Below, piece by piece: positions 28,358 to 35,206 of a stretch of DNA of 64,000 bases (within the stretch, counting starts at the first letter, position 1; each line of letters starts with the position of its first letter). The notes beneath the pieces were generated by a model. That model was not told the DNA's origin. It was given only the letters and a program-made list of their open reading frames with translations, and made no database searches. The translations under genes were made by a program, and so were the position numbers. Source of the DNA: Clostridium_I sp047718555 (GTDB lineage Bacteria > Bacillota > Clostridia > Clostridiales > Clostridiaceae); the NCBI RefSeq assembly GCF_047718555.1, contig NZ_JBDNRK010000012.1, forward strand, positions 34,442 through 98,441, read 5' to 3'.

Positions 28358-29923
28358 GTGCAGAGGGGGGTAATTAAAATAAAAAATGTTTTGATTGTTG
28401 ATGATACAAAAGCCAACAGAATTTTTATGGCAAAGTGTCTTGAGTATGAAGGGTATGAGGTTACTGCAGTTAATAGTGGAAAACAGGCCAAGGAATTGTT
28501 GGAGAGGGAAAATTATAAATTAATAATTCTAGATGTGAAAATGCCTTCTATGAGTGGAACACAGCTTCTGAAATGGATTAGGAAAAATTACATAAAGACA
28601 AAAGTGATTATGGTTACAGCATATGGGACAGTACGAAATGCTATTGAATGCATAAATAATGGTGCTATAGAATATATTCAAAAACCATTTACCATGAATA
28701 GATTTAGGAAATGTATATGTGATATAGAAAAAAAGATAGAACATGAATATATTTTTAAGAAAAATATTACAGAGACAATGCTGCATAATACTATGGAAGC
28801 CAATTTGGATACTGAATATGCTACTGCTGAAAGAATGTCAGATGATGTTATTTTAAGGCAGGCGGAAGAAATAATTAAACAGAATACAGTTACAGGTCTT
28901 TTTGATATGATACCTTACAGTATTCTTATATTAAACAATGAACGTCAGATTATATACTCAAATAATTATTTTTTAAAGCTATTGGGAATAAAACTAGATG
29001 AGGAAGTCAATGGTCTGCGTCCTGGCGAAATTCTTAAATGCGTACACTCTAGTGAAAAAAGTAGTGGATGTGGAACCACGGAATACTGTAGTGTTTGCGG
29101 AGCTGTTGAGGCAATATTGGAGTCTCAGGAGAAAAAGATATCTGTGAGTAAAGAGTGCTTAATGACGTCAGAGGGAAAAAATAAAATAGTAAGTATAGAG
29201 CTTCTAATTTATGCTGCACCAGCAGGAATAATAAATAATGAGTATACAATTTTAGTTATAAAGGATATAAGCCATGAGAAAAGAAGACAAGCTATTGAAA
29301 AGACATTTTTTCATGATATATTAAATACTTCAGGGGTAATAAGAGGATTAGTTGATTGTGTGTCAGAATCATTGAAGATAGAAGAATCAAGAGAATTGAT
29401 TAATTGTGTCAGTGAAACAACAGATATAATGATTGATGAAATAAAGACGCAAATAGATTTAGTCTCAGCTGAAAGTGGAGAGCTTAAATTAAATTTATTA
29501 AACTTCTCATTAAAACAACTTATATTAAAGCTTATTAAATATCATGAGAGTATCATTGGTTGTAAAATTAAGTTTGAATGCGAAGATGACTTTGTAATTG
29601 AAAGTGATAAAGTACTTATACTGAGAGTGGTAAATAATATGGTTAAAAATGCTTTGGAAGACTCAGAAGATAAATTGATAAATATTGGAATACGAAAGAA
29701 AGAAAGGTTTATAGAGATATATGCAGATAATAAAAAATATATGCCAAGAGATATTCAATTACAAATATTTAAACGTTCTTTTTCTACAAAAGGAAAAGGT
29801 CGTGGACTAGGGACATACAGTATGAAACTTATAGGAGAAAATTATCTGAAAGGATATGTTAAATTTACATCAGATAAGGAGAATGGAACTAGATTCATGT
29901 TTGGATTACCTTATGAAAAATAA
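28358..29923 (+). CDS. Response regulator-PAS-histidine kinase hybrid with Cys-rich PAS insert
   Basis: A REC domain (about residues 8-120: VLIVDDTKANR, phospho-Asp in IILDVKMPSMSG, and Lys in IQKPF) is followed by a PAS-like domain with clustered cysteines (LKCVHSSEKSSGCGTTEYCSVCGAV, about 225-250). An HisKA-like FFHDILNTSGVIRGL (His about 322) and a HATPase core (NMVKNALED and GRGLGTYSMKLIGENYL) complete it. The four cysteines could bind a metal, Fe-S cluster or heme, making it a redox or gas sensor (inference). No membrane segment, so it is cytoplasmic. It overlaps or abuts the diguanylate cyclase gene. The start is uncertain: GTG 28358 overlaps the ribosome site AGAGGGGGG, whereas ATA at 28379 has ideal spacing and matches where REC domains usually begin. 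Confidence 0.8.
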   Translation: MQRGVIKIKNVLIVDDTKANRIFMAKCLEYEGYEVTAVNSGKQAKELLERENYKLIILDVKMPSMSGTQLLKWIRKNYIKTKVIMVTAYGTVRNAIECINNGAIEYIQKPFTMNRFRKCICDIEKKIEHEYIFKKNITETMLHNTMEANLDTEYATAERMSDDVILRQAEEIIKQNTVTGLFDMIPYSILILNNERQIIYSNNYFLKLLGIKLDEEVNGLRPGEILKCVHSSEKSSGCGTTEYCSVCGAVEAILESQEKKISVSKECLMTSEGKNKIVSIELLIYAAPAGIINNEYTILVIKDISHEKRRQAIEKTFFHDILNTSGVIRGLVDCVSESLKIEESRELINCVSETTDIMIDEIKTQIDLVSAESGELKLNLLNFSLKQLILKLIKYHESIIGCKIKFECEDDFVIESDKVLILRVVNNMVKNALEDSEDKLINIGIRKKERFIEIYADNKKYMPRDIQLQIFKRSFSTKGKGRGLGTYSMKLIGENYLKGYVKFTSDKENGTRFMFGLPYEK

Positions 29924-29954
29924 GCTTACCAAATTGATAAGGTGGATACGTAAT

Positions 29955-30806
29955 ATGTTGGAGCAAAAAGAAAATCATCATAAATCTGTACCGAAAATTT
30001 TAGAGAAAATGCATAGTGCAGAGGATATAAATGAATTAATTAAATATAAAAATATACTGGTTTTAACTTTTATATCTTCTATAGGAGAAGTAGCCAGTAT
30101 AATTAGTTTAATTGTTTTCTATAAAAATAATATTCTAGATATCATATTAATAATTCCAATTTTAACAATTGCTATTAGCATAATATTATATATTATACAG
30201 AGAAAGAAATGGAATGAAAAAATTTCAATGTTATATGAAGAATTAATACAACAAAATGAAGAATTAATACAATATAATAAACAAATTGAAAAAGATAGAA
30301 AAAATTTAAGATATATGGCAAATTACGATGATTTAACAGGTTTACCCAATAGAAAAATGTTTATGGATAAATTGACGTTAATAAGTAAAGCATATAAGAA
30401 AAATAAATCTGAATTTGCTGTGGTGTTTATTGACATAGATAATTTTAAAGAGATTAATGATACAATGGGTCACTATATTGGAGATCTATGCCTTTGTGAA
30501 GTTTCCAAAAGGCTTATAAGATTAATTAATAAAAATGATGTTTTGGCAAGACTGGGTGGAGATGAATTTGCATTGATTGTCCATAAATATCAGGATAAAA
30601 AAACATTATTTAATTATATTGAGAACCTAAGAAAAAGTTTTGAAAAAAGTTTTCTAATTGAAAAATGTGAATTGAGGTTAAGTGCCAGTTTTGGAATTTC
30701 TATATTTCCACAGGATGCAGAAGATGTCATTGAACTTATTAGATTAGCAGACAAGGCTCTATATGTGGTGAAAGAACAGGGTAAAAATGGTATACAATTT
30801 TTTTAG
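29955..30806 (+). CDS. Diguanylate cyclase (GGDEF) with two membrane segments
   Basis: Two hydrophobic helices (about residues 36-58 and 62-82) and a short coiled coil (LYEELIQQNEELIQYNKQIEKD) lead into a GGDEF domain: YDDLTGLPNRKMF, FIDIDNFKEINDTMGH, LARLGGDEFALIV and ASFGISIFP. The catalytic GGDEF is intact, so c-di-GMP synthesis is expected. The inhibitory site, normally RxxD five residues before GGDEF, reads NKND, so product inhibition is probably weak. I chose ATG 29955 because AAGGTGG lies nine bases upstream; ATG 29913 would overlap the previous gene by 11 bases. Placement between a redox-type signalling hybrid and a PilZ-bearing synthase makes local c-di-GMP control of polysaccharide export likely. 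Confidence 0.85.
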   Translation: MLEQKENHHKSVPKILEKMHSAEDINELIKYKNILVLTFISSIGEVASIISLIVFYKNNILDIILIIPILTIAISIILYIIQRKKWNEKISMLYEELIQQNEELIQYNKQIEKDRKNLRYMANYDDLTGLPNRKMFMDKLTLISKAYKKNKSEFAVVFIDIDNFKEINDTMGHYIGDLCLCEVSKRLIRLINKNDVLARLGGDEFALIVHKYQDKKTLFNYIENLRKSFEKSFLIEKCELRLSASFGISIFPQDAEDVIELIRLADKALYVVKEQGKNGIQFF

Positions 30807-30929
30807 TAATGATTAAAAAGGAAGGTAGCTTCAATGCATCAATGGAGAATTAACTAAAAAGAAATATTTATTCAAATTCAATTGAATTTTCTATAAGATT
30901 AAAACATAAAACAATAGTAATATTGCGTC

Positions 30930-30965
30930 TAAGGAGAATACTAGTTTGTAAGTATTCTCTTTTTC
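30930..30965 (+). terminator. Terminator 3' of the diguanylate cyclase gene
   Basis: GAGAATACT (30934-30942) pairs with AGTATTCTC (30951-30959), followed by five T. It separates the signalling pair from the synthase gene. Confidence 0.85.
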
Positions 30966-31155
30966 GTGAAAAGCTTAGTAGTAGGAATTAAAAAAATAGA
31001 AGAGTATTGCTTTATATTAAAAATCCTTTATCTTATGTAACTAAATTTAGTCAATAATATTTTTAATATTTGGTATTAAAGTGCTGTCTAGTAAATATAT
31101 TATACAAAGATACAAATGTTTATATATTGATTAAAAATAAGGATGGTGTTTTAAT
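30966..31155. other. AT-rich leader of the BcsA-like gene
   Basis: About 190 AT-rich bases. I looked for a GEMM-type c-di-GMP riboswitch and saw none. AAGGATGGTG precedes GTG 31156. Confidence 0.35.
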
Positions 31156-33564
31156 GTGAAACGGTCAAAATTAATTAATACTATTACCCTGCTAAGCATA
31201 TTTATATTTTCTGGAGCAGCAATATACTTCTATTTAAATTATGCCTATATTTTTTTGCACGATGTACAATATTTTCTTGATAATTACGTGGCTTGTATAT
31301 TTGTAAATCATAAGGTAAGTATATTCTTTCTTGAAATTATATGGTTATTTTTGCTGTATATAATAATAAAGAAATCTACTAAAATAAAGCTTTTATTTGT
31401 TATTACTATTATTGCTTTTAATCTAATTTACATGTTTTGGAGGATTAAATATACTATACCTACAAGTAATAAATTGGGTATGATTTTAGGTGTTATGCTT
31501 ATAATAGCTGAATTAATAGGCTTTTTTCAGTCTGTAATCTACAGTGTACTATTTTATAAGCCTTATAAACTTAAAGAAATGAAGATGAGTGATTTAAACA
31601 GACTTCCTACTATAGATGTCTTAATCATGACATATAACGAACCGTCATATATTTTAAGAAAAACTATTGCAGGATGTCTAAACATTGAATATCCATCCAA
31701 TCTGTTAAATATCTATATATGTGATGATGGACATAGAGATGAGATTAAAAAATTAGCTGAATTCTTCAATATACATTATGTAACCAGAGATAACAATGAT
31801 TCTGCAAAAGCAGGTAATATTAATAATGCTTTATCAAACTATTGTAAAGGGGAGTTATTTTCTGTATTAGATGCAGATATGATTCCTAAACCTAATTATT
31901 TGGAAAAAATGGTGGGATATTTTAAAGATAACAATGTAGGATTTATTCAGTCACCACAAGTTTTTTATAATCCAGATCCTTTTCAATATAATTTGAATTT
32001 GGACAATAAGATTCCAAATGAGCAAGACTTTTTCATGAGAGAGGTACAAGCTGGTAGAGCTAGATATAATGCATTATTTCATGTGGGTACAAATGCATTA
32101 TTTAGTAGACAAGCTATAGATGATATAGGAGGCATACCAACAGGCAGTATTACAGAAGATATGGCAACGGGAATGATACTGCAGGCAAAAGGTTATAAAT
32201 CAATATTTGTAAATGAGGTATTGGCAATAGGATTATCAGCTGAATATTATAAAGATTTTGCAAAACAAAGGAAAAGATGGTGTAGAGGTAATATTCAAGT
32301 GTCAAAAAAATGGAATCCTTTGATTATGAAGGGCTTAACACCTATTCAGAGATTATTATATTTTAGCGGTATTCTATATTGGTATTCAGGTGTATTAAAA
32401 ATGATTTATATGTTGTGTCCAATCATATATTTGTTAGCTGGTACTTTGATAATAAAAGCTAATACAATGCAATTATTGCAGTTTTTTGTTCCTTCATATA
32501 TGTCTTATATTTTAATGTTTAAGTCCCATTCATCAAAATATAGATCTTTAATTCTTACCCATATATATGAATCTGCTACAGCACCATTTTTAGCATTAGC
32601 TTCTTTATCAGAGCTTATATTTTCTAAAGAACTAAAGTTTAATGTTACTTTGAAGGGTAATATAAAGAAAAATATATTTGTAAGCTGGAATTTATTGCTG
32701 CCTCAACTAATATTGTTTATAGCAACTGTTTTTGGATTTGGAATAAGCTTAAATAAATTAATGAATACTAATTCAGTGGCACTTAAAGAGTCATTGATTA
32801 TAAATATAGCATGGGCTAGTTACAATCTTATTGGTATGATAATGATTATGTTATTATCTTTAGAGAAGCCTAGATACCGAAAATCTGAAAGAAAAATAGT
32901 TAACGGTGAAAGTACATTGATATTAGCAAATTCACAAAGCATGAATTGTACTATTAAAAATATAAGTGATTCAGGGATCGGTATTAGTATTAGTAATAAT
33001 AAAATAGATAATTTAGATATAGGAGATATTATAAAAGTAATGATAGGTAAAAATTATGCTTTTTCTAGAATAATAAGGTGTAATGAAAATAGTTTTGGCT
33101 GTAGATTTGTTAATTTATCAGAGAAGCAATATTTGAATATCATTAAATTTATATTTGCAGATGAAAATGGATATTACAATGTAGAAAATAAAAAATTAAC
33201 TTATAGAAAATTAAATTCTGCTGAAAGCAATAATTTAATTGAACATGAAAGAGATGATGATATATTTGTGAACAATGTAGCTGTAAATGCATTTTCTAAC
33301 TCAGAGACTAAAATGAATATATCATATTTAACAAATAGTGAAGTGGTAAATGAAAAGAATGTAATAAATAATAAACCAATAGAAGCTGCCAAAGAAGAAA
33401 TTAGTATCAGCAGTCTTAATAAAACTAATAAGTCTTATGCAGATTTATCAATAGATGAGGTATTAAAGAATATATTAAAATTAAATAATGAAAAAATTGT
33501 TATAATAAAAATGTATGAGGAACTTACTGAAATGAAGAAAAAATTAGTGAATAGCCATAACTGA
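31156..33564 (+). CDS. BcsA-like cellulose-synthase-type GT2 with PilZ domain
   Basis: This 802-residue protein has four N-terminal membrane segments, a GT2 domain and several C-terminal membrane segments. The synthase motifs are complete: VLIMTYNEPSY, CDDGHRDE, LDADMIP (DxD), GSITEDMAT (TED) and QRKRWCRG (QxxRW). A PilZ domain follows at about residues 575-680, with RKSER (RxxxR) and NISDSG ((D/N)xSxxG), which bind c-di-GMP. The last 120 residues are polar and probably disordered, ending in a coiled coil. The last codons (NSHN and the TGA stop) come from a duplicated Wzy-like gene fragment. No BcsB, BcsZ or CcsZ partner is next to it. It probably makes cellulose or another beta-glucan switched on by c-di-GMP from the adjacent cyclase. 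Confidence 0.85.
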   Translation: MKRSKLINTITLLSIFIFSGAAIYFYLNYAYIFLHDVQYFLDNYVACIFVNHKVSIFFLEIIWLFLLYIIIKKSTKIKLLFVITIIAFNLIYMFWRIKYTIPTSNKLGMILGVMLIIAELIGFFQSVIYSVLFYKPYKLKEMKMSDLNRLPTIDVLIMTYNEPSYILRKTIAGCLNIEYPSNLLNIYICDDGHRDEIKKLAEFFNIHYVTRDNNDSAKAGNINNALSNYCKGELFSVLDADMIPKPNYLEKMVGYFKDNNVGFIQSPQVFYNPDPFQYNLNLDNKIPNEQDFFMREVQAGRARYNALFHVGTNALFSRQAIDDIGGIPTGSITEDMATGMILQAKGYKSIFVNEVLAIGLSAEYYKDFAKQRKRWCRGNIQVSKKWNPLIMKGLTPIQRLLYFSGILYWYSGVLKMIYMLCPIIYLLAGTLIIKANTMQLLQFFVPSYMSYILMFKSHSSKYRSLILTHIYESATAPFLALASLSELIFSKELKFNVTLKGNIKKNIFVSWNLLLPQLILFIATVFGFGISLNKLMNTNSVALKESLIINIAWASYNLIGMIMIMLLSLEKPRYRKSERKIVNGESTLILANSQSMNCTIKNISDSGIGISISNNKIDNLDIGDIIKVMIGKNYAFSRIIRCNENSFGCRFVNLSEKQYLNIIKFIFADENGYYNVENKKLTYRKLNSAESNNLIEHERDDDIFVNNVAVNAFSNSETKMNISYLTNSEVVNEKNVINNKPIEAAKEEISISSLNKTNKSYADLSIDEVLKNILKLNNEKIVIIKMYEELTEMKKKLVNSHN

Positions 33565-33655
33565 GGGATATCTAGCTTTAGCAGTGTATATTTTTATTGC
33601 ATTAATTGTCCTTTTTAGACTTTTTAAAAGCCGTAAGAATGGCACATATGGATTT
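33550..33655 (+). pseudogene. Fragment of a Wzy-like (O-antigen ligase) paralogue
   Basis: The stretch matches 27413-27529 of the Wzy-like gene, starting AATAGCCATAAC and including TATCTAGCTTTAGCAGTG and ACTTTTTAAAAGCCG. It would encode GYLALAVYIFIALIVLFRLFKSRKNG in the Wzy frame. It lacks everything upstream and downstream. It joins seamlessly to the BcsA-like coding sequence, whose stop lies within it. Confidence 0.8.
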
Positions 33656-33690
33656 GGAAAATATTGCACCTTTGGGGTGTAATATTTTCC
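33656..33690. terminator. CACC/GGTG palindrome, terminator-like (family member 1)
   Basis: GGAAAATATTGCACC (33656-33670) pairs with GGTGTAATATTTTCC (33676-33690) with one mismatch, between convergent genes. Related palindromes occur at 41196, 47913, 55294 and about 63807. Confidence 0.75.
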
Positions 33691-33731
33691 AATTTTTATA
33701 CTGATAGGGGTAAGTTACCCCGTCACTGGAG

Positions 33732-34319
33732 TTAATTATTTCCTGCTAGAAGCTGCCTTAGTCTATTAAGTGCTTTTTTCTTTATTTCCACTGCTTTCCT
33801 ATAGTTAATGTCATAGGTAGCAGCCACTTCTGTAAGAGGTCTACGCTGAATATATACTCCGGAGACTATATTTCTTTCTTGGGTAGGAAGCTTGTCCAAA
33901 GCTTCCATAATGCGTTTTGTTTCATCATAGGCAATAACCTCATCTTCCAAAGTAAAATCGTATACCTGTAAGCCTAGAATGGCCTCATTTTGAACTTCTC
34001 TAAAGTGTTTTATATGGCCTTTTAAAAGAGCTTTATAATTATTTATAATTGCATTGGTACAATAGGTGGTAAAATTGTTGCTTCCAAGTTTATAAAGATA
34101 TACAGCTTTTATTATGGATAGAAAACCATGTTGGATAAGGTCATCAAAATCGTGAGAAGGTACTATGTATTTTCCCGCATGTTTTATTATAAAATAGTTG
34201 AATTTATTTAGAATTATCTCCATAGATTCATTACTTCCATTTCGGGCACTTTTAACTAGTGTCTCCATATCAGCTTTGGTGAGTTTTGATGTATCTGTAT
34301 TTTTAATAGATTGTTCCAT
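33732..34319 (-). CDS. Sigma-70-family RNA polymerase sigma factor
   Basis: This 195-residue protein has sigma region 2 (ILNKFNYFIIKHAGKYIVPSHDFDDLIQHGFLSIIKAVYLY, and NNFTTYCTNAIINNYKALLKGH) and a region-4 helix-turn-helix (LDKLPTQERNIVSGVYIQRRPLTEVAATYDINYRKAVEIKKKALNRLR). The DFDDLIQHG segment corresponds to the core-binding (D/E)DLxQ(D/E)G motif. It is shorter than housekeeping sigma and lacks regions 1 and 3. It resembles the small alternative sigma factors of clostridia, but I cannot assign it to SigH, TcdR-like or any other named group. ATG 34319 has GGGGTG upstream. An XRE regulator gene lies just 5' on the same strand. Its targets are unknown; the adjacent wall-protein gene is one candidate. 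Confidence 0.75.
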   Translation of the reverse strand: MEQSIKNTDTSKLTKADMETLVKSARNGSNESMEIILNKFNYFIIKHAGKYIVPSHDFDDLIQHGFLSIIKAVYLYKLGSNNFTTYCTNAIINNYKALLKGHIKHFREVQNEAILGLQVYDFTLEDEVIAYDETKRIMEALDKLPTQERNIVSGVYIQRRPLTEVAATYDINYRKAVEIKKKALNRLRQLLAGNN

Positions 34320-34350
34320 GATTAACACCCCTTATAATAAATTATTTCCA

Positions 34351-34644
34351 TTAACTGAAATTACCCAGGTGATTTATTAAACTGCTTATAATTATTAAAA
34401 CTATACTTTTTTTAGGAATATCTGAAAATAAATCTTCTACTTTAACTCCAAAAGCTTTTGCTATACTTTTTTGAGAGCTTTCTCGTGGGGTGTTTACCGC
34501 ATTTTCCCAATTGCAATATGTTCTATGGTTTGTGGCACATCTTTCGGCAGCCTCCTTTTGTGTCCATTTTAGGCTTTTTCTTAAAAGCAGCATTCTCATA
34601 TTCCATTTAGAATCAGCTAGTATTTTAGCCAGTAAATTAAACAT
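34351..34644 (-). CDS. XRE-family helix-turn-helix regulator
   Basis: The HTH is visible at MRMLLLRKSLKWTQKEAAERCATNHRTYCNWENAVNTPRESSQKSIAKAFGVKVEDLF, the classic Cro/CI layout including the WE-N-P positions. I chose ATG 34644 because GAGGATG lies six bases upstream (97 residues); earlier in-frame Met codons lack a site. The C-terminal hydrophobic tail SIVLIIISSLINHLG is unusual for the family. The gene ends 31 bases before the sigma-factor gene, so the two form an operon and may regulate together. Confidence 0.8.
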   Translation of the reverse strand: MFNLLAKILADSKWNMRMLLLRKSLKWTQKEAAERCATNHRTYCNWENAVNTPRESSQKSIAKAFGVKVEDLFSDIPKKSIVLIIISSLINHLGNFS

Positions 34645-35058
34645 ATAGATCATCCTCACTTTATTAATAAGTTTTTGTTTTATGCTCATAAACTTTATGT
34701 TCATTGATGATACTATAATATTTAATGGTATAAATTGTAAATCGCTAATTTTGAATAAAAAAGTCTAATTTGTCTAATTATTCTTTATTTTCTCAATAGA
34801 TTGATTCTTATCTTTTATTTACATATAAAATGTCATATTTTATGATATTTTACCATATTCAAATACACTATTTTTCTATTTAGAATTTAAATAATTTCAC
34901 GGCTATGGTGTCAGTTACTCCAGCAGATACAGTTGAAGCATTGTTTATACAGTTGCGATGTAAACCCATACAGTAGATATAGTTTAAGCATCACTTATAT
35001 TTTTAAATATTGAAAAAAATAATTGTGCAGCTATTTTTTAGAAAGTTTATTACATAGA
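34645..35058. other. Intergenic region with a possible Big_2-coding remnant
   Basis: AT-rich spacer. Bases around 34908-34930 (GTGTCAGTTACTCCAGCAG) recall the repeat-boundary codons of Big_2 genes in this window and could be a decayed piece, but the match is short. Nothing else was recognised. Confidence 0.3.
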
Positions 35059-35112
35059 AAAAGATTGATATAATCAGAAAAAATTACATCTGAATTATAT
35101 CAATCTTTTATA
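35059..35112. terminator. Bidirectional-type terminator downstream of the wall-protein gene
   Basis: AAAAGATTGATATAAT (35059-35074) pairs perfectly with ATTATATCAATCTTTT (35094-35109) around a 19-base loop, about 95 bases past the stop of the minus-strand gene. Confidence 0.75.
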
Positions 35113-35206
35113 GTTGTGATGATAATTATAACTATTCAGTTTACATGGATGAAGTAGCTTATTTTAATAGCCATGACTTTGTTTTAAGGAATATATTTAA
35201 ATTTGT

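Noticed and set aside
30807..31155. c-di-GMP (GEMM) riboswitch before the BcsA-like gene
   Set aside because: I looked for the conserved CACGCA/GGGCAAACC and AGCCxGG segments and did not see them; only a terminator is present.
33732..34644. Sigma factor plus XRE regulator as a prophage remnant
   Set aside because: No integrase, structural, replication or lysis genes and no attachment repeats are nearby.
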